From an uncultured Flavobacteriaceae bacterium (GTDB taxonomy: Bacteria > Bacteroidota > Bacteroidia > Flavobacteriales > Flavobacteriaceae): a stretch of 64,000 nt of DNA. The stretch is taken from assembly GCA_943789305.1 (NCBI GenBank), contig CALSTP010000001.1:534178-598177 (forward strand). Direction: 5' to 3'. Positions 9,075 to 18,800 of this stretch are shown piece after piece (position 1 is the first letter of the stretch; every line of letters begins with the position of its first letter). The notes under the pieces are model-generated. The model saw nothing but the letters and a program-made list of their open reading frames with translations. It ran no database searches and was not told where the DNA came from. The position numbers and the translations under genes are program-made.

Positions 9075-9936
9075 GATTTTCCATTGCATTGAAAATTTGT
9101 AGAATCAACAAAGCAAAACCAACTCCCGTTAAAATAAGGATAATATTCAAAAAACCTTCGGCCGAAAATGAGAGTCGGATCAAAATAGTTGCTATAATAA
9201 AACCTGTATTTCTAATTAATTTACTGTATTCTTCGGTGTAACGAAAAGAGATTAAAAGTATAACTACATCGGTCAAAATTAGGAGTGTAAAAAACTGATT
9301 AAAAAACACACCATCAACATTGTATACTACCTCGTTGAAGTAAAAGTCCATAATCCAGTTTATGAGAGAATGAAAAGACATAACTACGAGTAATACAAGT
9401 AAAACAAGACTTACTGTTTTTTTGGAAGTAATAAAATTTAATAGTTTAGGGTCTTCAATAGCTCGTTTGGGAAGTCTTCTTTTCCCAACACTAAACCAAT
9501 AAATCAGCAAGAAAAGAATTAAAAATCCTATAAGATCGACCATCAATTCCAGATTATGCTGACTTAAATACCAGTCTCCTTTTAGATCCATCAAAGGAAT
9601 ATCTTTGAATATTTTTCGAATAACAATAAGTGAAATGATTTCAAATTGTTTTGAGACACAAGAAGTAAAAGATCTGGGCAAGTAAAATACAAGTAAGTAA
9701 ACTTCGTAAAACAAAATTAATGAAAATGGGGTGTAGATTGCTGTAATTGGATCATTTAGAAGTTCACTATTTATTTCAGCTAAAAAGCTTATTTTATTTG
9801 ATTTAAGAACAATTAGAAGTAAATGAACCAAAAACCCAACCCCAGCTAATATTAGTATAATTCGTTCAAAACGCTTTTGAATTTTAGGGTCAAAAACAGT
9901 TGAAAAAATACGATTTACTTGTGTGTTATAATTCAT
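9052..9936 (-). CDS. Multi-pass membrane protein of unknown function
   Basis: A 294-aa protein with about six or seven hydrophobic helices (for example residues 25-45, 66-88, 130-150, 174-192, 213-233 and 245-280). Some loops hold charged pairs, such as 'SFRYTEEYSKLIRNTG'. The segment 'FSLILFYEVYLLVFYLP' followed by 'FEIISLIVIRKIFKDI' recalls ion-channel-like membrane proteins, but I cannot assign a family. It begins directly after the VOC gene stop (9937/9936), so the two form one unit. Its 3' end overlaps folD by 23 bp on the opposite strand. Confidence 0.8.
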   Translation of the reverse strand: MNYNTQVNRIFSTVFDPKIQKRFERIILILAGVGFLVHLLLIVLKSNKISFLAEINSELLNDPITAIYTPFSLILFYEVYLLVFYLPRSFTSCVSKQFEIISLIVIRKIFKDIPLMDLKGDWYLSQHNLELMVDLIGFLILFLLIYWFSVGKRRLPKRAIEDPKLLNFITSKKTVSLVLLVLLVVMSFHSLINWIMDFYFNEVVYNVDGVFFNQFFTLLILTDVVILLISFRYTEEYSKLIRNTGFIIATILIRLSFSAEGFLNIILILTGVGFALLILQIFNAMENPKIDSTV

Positions 9937-10359
9937 TTAGGTAGCGAATAATTGATCTGTATCTCTAAAGCATTTAAATTCTAAAGCATTACCAGAAGGA
10001 TCATAAAAAAACAAGGTCATTTGTTCTCCTGGTTTCCCTTCAAATCTGAGATAGGGGGGAATTTCGAAGCCTATGTTTTGTGAAATTAGGTGTTTACTGA
10101 AATTTTGAAAATCATCCCAAGGGAGTACAATTCCAAAATGTGGGACAGGAACTGATTTTTCATCCACATCATTAAAATGTTTATGTCCTTTAAAACCGAG
10201 ATCTTCATGCAATACCAATTGATGACCAAAAAAGTTGTAATCCGCCCAATGATCACTGACTCTTCCGGGTATCAACCCAAGTTTTTTTTCGTAAAATTCT
10301 TTCGCAACTTTAAGGTTGTTTACCGGGATGGCTAAGTGGAAAGGAGAAATATTTTGCAT
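9937..10359 (-). CDS. VOC (glyoxalase/bleomycin-resistance) family protein
   Basis: A 140-aa vicinal-oxygen-chelate fold protein. 'PFHLAIPVNNLKVAKEFYEKKLGL' is the typical first beta-alpha-beta unit, with H8 as the likely first metal ligand. 'PHFGIVLPWDDF' provides a second histidine and 'SGNALEFKCF' the terminal glutamate. Family members include dioxygenases and lyases, so substrate is open. It is the first gene of a two-gene unit with the downstream membrane protein (no gap between them) and is divergent from queE. Confidence 0.85.
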   Translation of the reverse strand: MQNISPFHLAIPVNNLKVAKEFYEKKLGLIPGRVSDHWADYNFFGHQLVLHEDLGFKGHKHFNDVDEKSVPVPHFGIVLPWDDFQNFSKHLISQNIGFEIPPYLRFEGKPGEQMTLFFYDPSGNALEFKCFRDTDQLFAT

Positions 10360-10440
10360 GCTTAAAGGTAAACTTTTTTTTGATTATTTTTTTTGGTACG
10401 GATTTATGGTGTTCTAGTCTTAGGCTTTTCAATATTCGAT

Positions 10441-10448
10441 TATCTTTG
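10441..10448 (+). promoter_or_regulatory. -7 element almost touching the queE start
   Basis: TATCTTTG fits TAnnTTTG and ends only 4 bp before the ATG chosen for queE. Transcription would begin at or next to the start codon, giving a leaderless or nearly leaderless mRNA. Confidence 0.4.
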
Positions 10449-10452
10449 TTGC

Positions 10453-11085
10453 ATGACAGAAATTGAGCTGAATCAAAAAGTAGATCAAGGAAAATATTTG
10501 CCTTTAATGGAGGCTTTTTATACGCTTCAAGGTGAGGGATATCACAAGGGGAGCGCAGCTTATTTTATTCGAATTGGCGGATGTGATGTAGGATGTCATT
10601 GGTGTGATGTAAAAGAAAGTTGGAATGCAAAATTACATCCTCCCACTGCTGTTGAACAAATTGTAAAAGAGGCTAAAAAATACGCTGAAACCGTTGTAGT
10701 TACAGGAGGTGAGCCTTTGATGTGGCCGATGCAGATTCTGACTTCAGAACTCAAAAACCAAGGAATTATTACTCATATTGAGACCTCGGGAGCCTATGAT
10801 TTGAGTGGCTCTTGGGATTGGTTTTGTCTCTCTCCAAAAAAAACAAAATTACCTACTTCAGAAGCCTATTTGGCCGCTGATGAATTGAAAATGATTATTC
10901 ACAATCAAAACGACTTTAAGTTTGCAGAAGAGCAAGCCCAATTTGTTCGTAAAGATTGTATCTTATTTTTACAACCCGAATGGAGTAAAAGAGAACAGAT
11001 GATGCCTCAAATGGTAGAATATGTTTTGAAAAACCCTAAGTGGAAAGTTTCTCTCCAAACCCATAAATATTTGAACATACCCTAA
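10453..11085 (+). CDS. queE: 7-carboxy-7-deazaguanine synthase (radical SAM)
   Basis: Radical SAM enzyme that converts CPH4 to CDG in queuosine (7-deazaguanine) biosynthesis. The cluster motif CxxxCxxC is C44, C48 and C51 in 'IGGCDVGCHWCDVKESW', and 'LQGEGYHKG' and 'VVTGGEPLMWP' are QueE hallmarks. The ORF track starts at 10393, but the added 20 residues ('MVRIYGVLVL...') are hydrophobic and not family-like. A -7-like element lies immediately before the ATG at 10453, so I use that start (210 aa). The last four bases overlap the convergent methyltransferase gene. The other queuosine genes are not in the window. Confidence 0.92.
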   Translation: MTEIELNQKVDQGKYLPLMEAFYTLQGEGYHKGSAAYFIRIGGCDVGCHWCDVKESWNAKLHPPTAVEQIVKEAKKYAETVVVTGGEPLMWPMQILTSELKNQGIITHIETSGAYDLSGSWDWFCLSPKKTKLPTSEAYLAADELKMIIHNQNDFKFAEEQAQFVRKDCILFLQPEWSKREQMMPQMVEYVLKNPKWKVSLQTHKYLNIP

Positions 11086-11786
11086 AATGTCAATTTAGCA
11101 AGGTAGTCGAAATTGGGTCCTTTTTCTATAATTTTGAAATTCAGCCCTGATTTAATACAGGCTTTTTTCAGCTCTCTTGGATCAACATACAACCATGAAA
11201 ATTCTTCGGTCTCATTTTCAAAGCGAATACCATAATTAATCTCTCCGTAATATTCTTCGTCTTTTTTCCAAAGAGCAATATCTTCTTCATCAAAAAGATA
11301 AATTAAGTCAGAAGAATCAACAAAAATAGAACCTTCTGGGGTCAATAAGCTTTTTAGATGATTGATGAGTAAGGGTAATTTTTTAATTGATTTTCCAATC
11401 CCCATTCCATTCATAAGCATCAGAATGCTATCGAATTTTTGATTTTGAAAATCCCAAATTGAGGCACATTTTGTTTGACTTACTCCTCGTTTTTGAGCTA
11501 CTTTGATGGAACCTTCAGAGATGTCCAAAGCAGTAACATTTAATTTTTTATGGTTTTGTAAATAAAGGCTATGACTTCCTGATCCACAGCCAACATCAAG
11601 AACCCTACCCTTAGCAAGATCAAGTGCTTTTTTTTCTATTTTAGGCATTTGTTTATAGTCTCTAAAGAAGTAAGAGAGTGGGACGTCATCTTCTTCTGTA
11701 AGATTCGTCCAAGTCGTTAAAACTTGTTTTTTTTGATTGTAAAAATAAGCTTCTAGTGCTTTTCCAAAAATATCCTTTTCTTTCAA
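11082..11786 (-). CDS. Class I SAM-dependent methyltransferase
   Basis: Soluble methyltransferase of unknown substrate. SAM-binding motif I is 'VLDVGCGSGSHSLYLQ', followed by the acidic residue in 'VTALDISEGSI' and motif post-I 'FDSILMLMNGMGIG'. Flavobacterial relatives usually begin with M-K-D-I-F-G-type sequence. Here a TTG codon at 11786 gives 'MKEKDIFGKALEAYF', so I prefer it to the track's ATG at 11822, which would run into the divergent ykgJ-like gene. With the TTG start the two divergent genes are separated by 30 bp. The start choice is inference; the enzyme class is clear. Confidence 0.85.
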   Translation of the reverse strand: MKEKDIFGKALEAYFYNQKKQVLTTWTNLTEEDDVPLSYFFRDYKQMPKIEKKALDLAKGRVLDVGCGSGSHSLYLQNHKKLNVTALDISEGSIKVAQKRGVSQTKCASIWDFQNQKFDSILMLMNGMGIGKSIKKLPLLINHLKSLLTPEGSIFVDSSDLIYLFDEEDIALWKKDEEYYGEINYGIRFENETEEFSWLYVDPRELKKACIKSGLNFKIIEKGPNFDYLAKLTF

Positions 11787-11816
11787 TTTAGTTGTAATTT
11801 TATGAAAAATTAAAAT

Positions 11817-12311
11817 ATGCAAGCGCGTCTTCTAATCCTCATTAAACAAGCCAAAGATAAGGCAATTGAAACTAAAAAGTTTTTTAATAAACTTAAAAAA
11901 AGAACTCCAAAAAATTTAGATGTTCAAGTGGCTCAAATACATGAGGAGGTTTTTGAAAAGACTAATTGTATGTCTTGTGCGAATTGTTGTAAGACTACAG
12001 CTCCTCTTTTTGTAAAGCAAGATATTGAACGTATTTCAAAATATTTAGGAATAAAACCTGTTGAATTTGAACAACAATATTTAAGAGTGGACGAAGATAA
12101 TGATTGGGTGTTGAAAAAAACACCATGTGTTTTTTTAGGGGACGATAATGCTTGCACGATATATGATTTTAGACCCAAGGCTTGTAGAGAATTTCCGCAC
12201 ACCGATCGAAAGAAAATCTATCAAATCGCAAAATTAACTCAAGCAAATATGGCAATATGCCCAGCGGCATTTGATATCGTTGAACGAATGAAAACCTCCA
12301 TTAAGCTTTAG
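11817..12311 (+). CDS. YkgJ family cysteine-cluster (metal-binding) protein
   Basis: A 164-aa protein with the YkgJ/UPF0153-type cysteine pattern: C51, C54, C57 and C58 in 'CMSCANCCKT', C104 and C113 in 'PCVFLGDDNACTIY', and C123 in 'RPKACREFP'. Such clusters are thought to chelate zinc or an iron-sulfur cluster; the role is unknown. The lysine-rich N-terminus is typical of flavobacterial members. It is divergent from the methyltransferase and ends 4 bp inside the convergent NamZ gene. Confidence 0.88.
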   Translation: MQARLLILIKQAKDKAIETKKFFNKLKKRTPKNLDVQVAQIHEEVFEKTNCMSCANCCKTTAPLFVKQDIERISKYLGIKPVEFEQQYLRVDEDNDWVLKKTPCVFLGDDNACTIYDFRPKACREFPHTDRKKIYQIAKLTQANMAICPAAFDIVERMKTSIKL

Positions 12312-13492
12312 TCAGCGTATAGTAAATACTTGGCTCTTATTTTTTTAAAAGTATTGATTTTAGGTTTCCAGCTGGCTTTGATTTCTTTTTCTGACAAGCC
12401 ATTTTTAATCTGGTTTTCAAGTGATTTAGTTCCTGCGATAAATTCAAATCTATCAAAGAAAAAACTATCTTTATCAGTAATCATTGAAAAGGCACCAATG
12501 AGCCATTGGAGCTCTATTTGATTGATTTTTGGATGCTTTCTTAAATCTACCCCATAACATTTTTGTCCTTCCTGCTTCGGGAATTTTGCTCCAAAATTCG
12601 AAAAAGGTGTGAACCTAAAATCAAGATTTTTAAAATCTGGATGTCCAAATATTTGAAATTGCATTTCGGTACCTCTTCCAATACTTACTGGGGTTTGCTC
12701 GAGCAAACAAAGGCTAGGATATAGGTTTATGGATTGATCATTTGGAAGATTTGGGGAGGGTCTAACTGCCAGTGAATATGGAGTTCGGTGATTGTAGTTT
12801 TTTATAGGAACCACAGATAACTCACAACGAACTTTATTTTTTAACCATGCTTCGTTGTTGATCATCTGCGCATACTCACCTAGGGTCATTCCATAAACTA
12901 TAGGGACGTTGTGTTTGCCCAAAAAACTCTTGAATTCATCTTCTAAAACTGGACCGTCAATATAATGAGCATTAGGATTGGGCCGATCTAAAATTAACAG
13001 GGGAATGTTGTTTTCAGCACAAGCTTCCATTACCAGATGAAGGGTTGATAAATAGGTGTAGAAGCGTACACCAACATCCTGAATGTCAAAGACCATAAGT
13101 TCAATTCCTTTAAGGTCTACAACTTGAGGTTTTTTGTTTTTACCGTGTAAAGAAATGATGGGGATTTGTGTTATAGGATCAATGGTATTTTCAACATTTT
13201 CTCCATTATCTGCTTTACTTCTAAAACCATGTTCAGGAGCAAAAACTTTTGTAATATTAACCTTAGAAGCTTGTAAAGTGTCAATTAAATGAACAAGTCC
13301 TTTTGGGGTTTTGATTAAACTTGAAGCATGAGCAACTACTCCTATTTTTTTATTTTTTAAAAGAGGTAAATAGGTTTTGGTTTGGTCGGCTCCAACTTTT
13401 ATGGAATCTTGTGCATTGCTTATGCCAAAAAGACACAGCAAAAACCAGAATAAAAGTGTATTTTTGAAAGCAACAACCATAGGATAAATCAT
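12308..13492 (-). CDS. NamZ-type exo-beta-N-acetylmuramidase (DUF1343), exported
   Basis: A 394-aa protein of the former DUF1343 family, whose characterised member NamZ removes terminal MurNAc from peptidoglycan fragments. Residues 1-27 form a signal peptide ending 'CLFGISNAQ', so it probably acts in the periplasm in cell-wall recycling. Family motifs include 'FAPEHGFR', 'ELMVFDIQDVGVRFYTYLSTL', 'ILDRPNPN' and 'RPSPNLPN'. The start may be the first ATG (13492) or the fourth-codon-later ATG (13480). The first abuts the TTG start of the divergent permease gene without a single spacer base, so the two promoters must lie inside each other's coding regions. Family is confident; activity is inferred. 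Confidence 0.9.
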   Translation of the reverse strand: MIYPMVVAFKNTLLFWFLLCLFGISNAQDSIKVGADQTKTYLPLLKNKKIGVVAHASSLIKTPKGLVHLIDTLQASKVNITKVFAPEHGFRSKADNGENVENTIDPITQIPIISLHGKNKKPQVVDLKGIELMVFDIQDVGVRFYTYLSTLHLVMEACAENNIPLLILDRPNPNAHYIDGPVLEDEFKSFLGKHNVPIVYGMTLGEYAQMINNEAWLKNKVRCELSVVPIKNYNHRTPYSLAVRPSPNLPNDQSINLYPSLCLLEQTPVSIGRGTEMQFQIFGHPDFKNLDFRFTPFSNFGAKFPKQEGQKCYGVDLRKHPKINQIELQWLIGAFSMITDKDSFFFDRFEFIAGTKSLENQIKNGLSEKEIKASWKPKINTFKKIRAKYLLYAD

Positions 13493-14488
13493 TTGAATTT
13501 CGGATTATTTTTAGCGCATCGAATGCGCAACCAAAATATTGATAAAAGTAGTGCATCGAGTCGTATTATAAAAATCGCGATTTCGGCTATCGCTATTGGT
13601 CTAATTATGATGTTGATTGCAGTTGCAACAAGTTTAGGCCTTCAGCAAGAAATTAAAAAAAAAATAGTTGCTTTTAGCGGAGAACTTTTCATTGCACCTT
13701 TTGAAAATAATAATTCAAAAGTATCAACAAAACCCATTCAATTTTCTGAATTAAATCAAGAGAGCTGGAACACTTCAACCGATATTGAACATTATCAAAG
13801 CGTAGCTAATAAAGCGGCATTGGTAAAATCAAAAACAGATTTCGAGGGTTTGGTGGTTAAAGGAGTTGGTGCTGACTATTGGTGGGAAAACTTAAATTCA
13901 TATTTAGTATCAGGTGTTTATCCAGATACGGGATCAAAGTTGAATAATGAAGTATTGTTGTCTCAAACTTTAGCTAATCGACTTCGTGTAGGTATAGGTG
14001 ATCGAATAACAGCATATTTTCAAAACGAATCTAATACGGGAACCCCAAATACCCGCTACTTTAAGGTTGTTGGGATTTATGAAACTGGATTTCCAGATTT
14101 TGACACCACTTATGTTTTTGCAGATATTCGCCATATTCAAAGAATTAATAAATGGAATTCTGATGAGGTGGGAGGATTCGAAGTATTTTTAAAACAAAAT
14201 GTAGATTTAGATCAAAAAAACACTCAGATCTACAATCAAATCCCACCTTATATCGATGCAGTCACTGTTGATAAGATGTTTCCAAGTTTGTTTGAATGGA
14301 TTTCTTTGTTTGATTTTAATGTGTTGATTATTCTAACTTTAATGATTTTGGTGGGAACTTTGAATATGGCAACTGCTCTTTTGGTTTTAATTTTAGAACG
14401 CTCAAAAATGATTGGTTTATTGAAGGCGATGGGAGCAAAAAACAGTATGATTCAAAGTGTGTTTTTGTGGAATGCATTATGCACATAA
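13493..14488 (+). pseudogene. FtsX/LolC-like ABC transporter permease, N-terminal part (frameshifted)
   Basis: N-terminal 325 or so residues of a lipoprotein-exporter-type permease. It opens at TTG with 'MNFGLFLAHRM', then the first membrane helix at about 27-50 ('IIKIAISAIAIGLIMMLIAVATSLG'), a long periplasmic MacB_PCD-like domain with 'VKGVGADYWWENL', and the second helix with 'ILTLMILVGTLNMATALLVLILER'. The cytoplasmic 'IGLLKAMGAKNSMIQSVFLWNA' should continue into the next helix but runs into a stop. The continuation is in the next frame (14467..14730). The shift equals loss of one base near 14476-14478. It may be a true inactivation or a sequencing error; there is no slippery heptamer for programmed -1 shifting. 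Confidence 0.8.
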
Positions 14489-14730
14489 TTTTTAAAGGGT
14501 TGTTGATAGGAAATGTGATGGCTTTAATTTTTCTTTTTGGTCAACAAAAATTCAATTTTATTCAATTAGACCCCGCAACTTATTATGTTTCTGATGTGCC
14601 AATTCTATTGTCTGTCACTAACTTTTTGGCCTTGAATTTTGGTGTGGTTTTTATTTGCACTTTAGTTTTATATATTCCTTCTTTTATTGTTACCAAAATA
14701 GACCCCTCAAAGGTTATGCGTATACAATAA
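14467..14730 (+). pseudogene. FtsX/LolC-like ABC transporter permease, C-terminal part (frameshifted)
   Basis: Remaining C-terminal portion of the same permease, in the -1 frame relative to the upstream ORF. It carries the last two helices ('FKGLLIGNVMALIFLFGQQKF' and 'LALNFGVVFICTLVLYIPSFIV') and the family's closing motif 'KIDPSKVMRIQ' (compare P-x-x-xLR at the end of LolC/FtsX proteins). The nominal ATG at 14467 is an accident of frame; protein homology begins about at 'HIIFKG'. Restoring one base joins both pieces into a permease of about 410 aa, the normal size. Confidence 0.78.
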
Positions 14731-14771
14731 AAATATATTGTTTTTCTTAATTAAAACCCATAGAATTAACG

Positions 14772-14779
14772 TAGATTTG
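14772..14779 (+). promoter_or_regulatory. Putative -7 element of the cysteine synthase-like gene
   Basis: TAGATTTG fits TAnnTTTG and lies 18 bp upstream of the ATG, after the permease stop codon. No convincing -33 TTG is at normal spacing. Confidence 0.35.
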
Positions 14780-14797
14780 AGATAATATTTTTATTGT

Positions 14798-15778
14798 ATG
14801 AAATACGCAGAAAATATACTGCAGACAATTGGTAACACTCCATTGGTAAAGTTAAATAAAATAACAAGTGAAGTTGATGCTTTGGTTTTGGCTAAAGTTG
14901 AGAGTTTCAATCCAGGAAACTCAACCAAAGACCGTATGGCGGTTAAGATGATTGAGGATGCAGAAACTAATGGGCGATTGAAACCAGGTTTTACTATTGT
15001 CGAAGGAACTTCAGGAAACACTGGAATGGGATTGGCTTTAGCAGCAATTGTAAAAGGATATAAGTTAATTTGTGTTTCAACCGACAAGCAGTCCAAAGAG
15101 AAATTTGATGTTCTCAAAGGAGTAGGCGCTGAAGTAGTTGTTTGCCCGACGGATGTTGCTCCTGAAGACCCGAGGTCGTACTACTCAATATCAAAGCGTA
15201 TTGCGGAAGAAACTCCTAATTCTTGGTATGTAAACCAATACGACAATCCATCCAACTCTTTGGCACATTACGAACAAACTGGACCTGAGATATGGAATCA
15301 AACCGATGGAAAAATCACCCATTTTGTGGTTGGAGTAGGGACTGGCGGAACAATATCGGGTGTTGGAAGATTTTTAAAAGAAAAAAACCCTGAAATTAAA
15401 ATCTGGGGAATAGATACCTATGGTTCTGTTTTTAAAAAATATCATGAAACTGGTGTTTTTGATGAAAATGAAATATACCCCTATGTGACCGAAGGAATTG
15501 GAGAAGATATACTTCCTAAAAATGTTGATTTTTCTGTGATTGATGCTTTTGAAAAAGTAACCGATAAAGATGCCGCAGTTTATACTCGAAAAATGGCCTT
15601 AGAAGAAGGTATTTTCGCAGGAAATTCCTGTGGAGCAGCGATTAAGGGATTGATTCAGTTGAAAGATAATTTTAGCAGTGAAGATGTGGTTGTTGTTTTA
15701 CTCCATGATTCAGGTAGCCGATATATCGGTAAAGTTTATAATGACGATTGGATGCGCGAAAAAAAGTTTATGGATTGA
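14798..15778 (+). CDS. PLP-dependent cysteine synthase / cystathionine beta-synthase-like enzyme
   Basis: Fold-type II PLP enzyme of 326 aa. The PLP lysine is K44 in 'NPGNSTKDRMA', the substrate loop is 'EGTSGNTGMGLA', and the phosphate-binding glycine loop is 'GVGTGGTISGVGRFLK'. The stretch 'DPRSYYSISKRIAEETPNSWYVNQYDNPSN' and 'AHYEQTGPEIWNQT' resembles cystathionine beta-synthase catalytic domains more than classical CysK. It could therefore make cysteine from O-acetylserine and sulfide or act in transsulfuration. It lacks the C-terminal CBS regulatory pair. A TAGATTTG element lies upstream; no terminator is visible before the giant adhesin gene. Confidence 0.9.
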   Translation: MKYAENILQTIGNTPLVKLNKITSEVDALVLAKVESFNPGNSTKDRMAVKMIEDAETNGRLKPGFTIVEGTSGNTGMGLALAAIVKGYKLICVSTDKQSKEKFDVLKGVGAEVVVCPTDVAPEDPRSYYSISKRIAEETPNSWYVNQYDNPSNSLAHYEQTGPEIWNQTDGKITHFVVGVGTGGTISGVGRFLKEKNPEIKIWGIDTYGSVFKKYHETGVFDENEIYPYVTEGIGEDILPKNVDFSVIDAFEKVTDKDAAVYTRKMALEEGIFAGNSCGAAIKGLIQLKDNFSSEDVVVVLLHDSGSRYIGKVYNDDWMREKKFMD

Positions 15779-15877
15779 GCTCAAGCCTATCAAAAAATAT
15801 TGTGGTGGATTTGAAGAAATTTATTTACAATATTTATGTAAATTAAACGTTAAAATGTTGATATACTATATTTAGAT

Positions 15878-18800
15878 TTGATTAATAAAACGCTGACATA
15901 CTATAAACACCTATTTTTAGGTGTTATTTTGATGCTCTCATTTGGGAATGCTGTTGGTCAGGTTGATTTGGAAATAAATAGAAGTCAAGTAATTATTCCT
16001 GCTCAAGGAACACCTCCTCAAATTTGTACCACCGAGACCTCTCCACTTCAATTTAGAATTGATAATATAGGTAATCTGGATTACACTGTAACTAACGCAA
16101 GTAGTATAACAGTTACCTTAACCCTTTCGGGAGGTAATACTTTTTCTCCCTCAGGATTAACAACCAAGGTCCATTCGTATAGTTCAGCTCCCTCAGTTAA
16201 AGGTGGTAGTCCACCAAATACTTTAGAGGCCACTGGAGGCTTTGCTACGTTCGATTGGCCTGCTTCTAAACCAATTATTTTTTCAAATTCTATTCAGGCG
16301 AATATTAATATTGAAATTGCAACAGGAGTTGCCTCTGATACAACACCAGCTAACAACACAACAGATTATGTAGTCGATATAGTTCCAAATCCAATTACTC
16401 CTGTTTTATCAGCTGGACCATACGGAGATGGCACTATTAATCTTTGTCAAGGAGCTCTTGTAACATTTACGGTTTTGCCAAACACCGTTGGACTTCGACA
16501 TGAATTTGATATAGCTGGAGTTATTGTTCAAAACCTTGTTAATGTAAACACTTATGCAACTTCAGCACTTGTTACCAATCAACTAATTAATGTTACCACA
16601 TACAATACTAGCAACTGTGGTGTGACTGGAAATCCAATAAGGGCTTTAGTCCATCCTGTTCCTGTGGGAACTTTGATTTCCGATAAAAGTAATGATGTTG
16701 TTTGTCCGGGAGAAGATGTATTATTTACAGCATTGGCGACTGGAGCTGCAGCGGTAAGTCCCCGGTATGAGTTTTTCTTGGATAATATTTCAGTACAATC
16801 AAGTTCTACTCAAGCGACATTTTCTTTGGGTACTGCTTCGATAACTATCGATGGTCACGTTGTTAGGGTAAGAACATGGAACAACACAGGTGCTGGTGGT
16901 CTTTGTTATGATGATGACTCAATAACACTTCGTTTAAATACCTTTTCAAGTACCAACCAAATCACCAATACAACAACAAGTGTTTGTGCTGGAGTTGATC
17001 CAGATCCATTCTCAAGTCAATCAAGTTTTTCTTCTGATCTTGGAGGGGATATTGTTCATGTTTGGGAAGAGGATATAAATGGAGATGGAAATTTCTTACC
17101 AATCACTCCCGCAGCTAACGGACTAACATACGATCCACCGGTACTCACGAGAACAACTGCATATAGACGTCTGAGTTATCCGAGATTTAATACCATTACT
17201 TGTAATTCTTCGATTGCATCCGCAACTTCAAATGTTGTTACGATAACATTCAATCCAACTTCTGTTGCAAGTTTAAGGTCAAACGCTACAACTTCCAGCA
17301 ATACTCTATGCGCAGGAGATTCATTGATTTTGAATGCTTCTTTATCTTCAGGTGCCCAAAGCTATATCTTTTACAAAAATAATCAGCCACTACCTCCTTC
17401 GGCTCCACAATCTTTAGCTACATATACTCTGATAAGTGGCGCATTTGATGATAACGACGTAATTAAAGTAAGGGCATATTCTGGTACAGGAACTGACAGT
17501 TGTTTTTCAGAGGCTCAGTTTGTAATTCGAGTAAATTCTTTTTCTGGGGGGGCGACTCCAGTTCCAGGTAATACAATTGGAAACTCATTTAGTGTATGTA
17601 AAAATGAAACTCCTTTAATCTCATTTACAAGTATATCAACACCAACTCTTCCAAATTCAATACTCACAGATGGAGCAACTATTACCTATCAATGGCAAAG
17701 TAGATCTGGTACAAATACTTTTTTGCCAATTGCATTTCCTGCAGGAAGAGGGGAATTGTATACACCTTCCTCAGTATCAACTGACACTGATTTTAGGCGT
17801 GTGGCAATAAGTACTTTCAATGGTAAAACTTGTAGTCTAATAAGTAACACAGTCCGACTTTCAGTTTCTGCTGACCCTGTAGCTTCTTTGAATGGAACTA
17901 ATACAGCATGTTTGGGCGAAGCTGTCCTTTTTACTGCTTCTGGAGGAGTACGTTATGAGTTTTTTAATGGAGGAACTAGCCTAGGAGCAAGTAGTACGGT
18001 TTCTACTATTTCGAGAACAGATTTACTTGATCTCAATTCAATAACAGTTGAAGTTACTGATGGTAATGGTTGTTCCGTGATTTCTGATCCAATTATAATG
18101 AATATTACTTCGCCACCTTCTCCTTCAATTTCTTCGGGTAGAAGTGATAATAGAGCATGTTCTGGTGATTACCCTGTATTTACTGCTGGACCTCCAGTTG
18201 CGGGTTACACATATGAATTTTTTGTAAACAATACTTTGCAAACAACTGGTGTGTCGTCAAACACTTTTGATTCTAACCTAGCTTCAACAACTGTCAATTT
18301 TTTAAACGTTAATACAATAAGAGTTCGTGTTACTAACTCTGGTTGTTCAAGTCAAACAAGTATTCCTTTCTACGTAGATGGATTAACTGGTGCTAATTCA
18401 ATATCAGCAACTCAAACAATATGTGAAGGGGCAACACCCAACACATTAATTGGTTTATCAAATCCTTTAGCAAATTCTGCAGGAGCAACAGTTAGTTATC
18501 AATGGGAAGAAAAATTAATTGGTGGTAATTTTACACCTATTTTTGCCGCTACTGGTCCAGATTTTTCTCCAGGCTCATTAACTGTATCAAGAGTATATCG
18601 TCGATTGGTATACTCGAATTTCAATGGCACCATATGCCCATCTTCTAAAGACTTAGCTGCTTCAAATTCTGTTACAATTACAGTTGATAGTAATTCAGCA
18701 CCTGTAATAAACTTTACCTCAGGACTTCAGTCTGATGTTTTGTGTGCAGGAGATTCTGTTACTTTTGATGCCTCTGGAACTACAGGCGCATCTACTTATG

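Noticed and set aside
14470-14490. Programmed -1 frameshifting in the permease
   Set aside because: No X-XXY-YYZ slippery heptamer or downstream pseudoknot is visible at GCATTATGCACATAA.
15678-15875. 65-codon ORF between cysteine synthase and the adhesin
   Set aside because: Overlaps the enzyme's 3' end out of frame and has no start signal; treated as a shadow.
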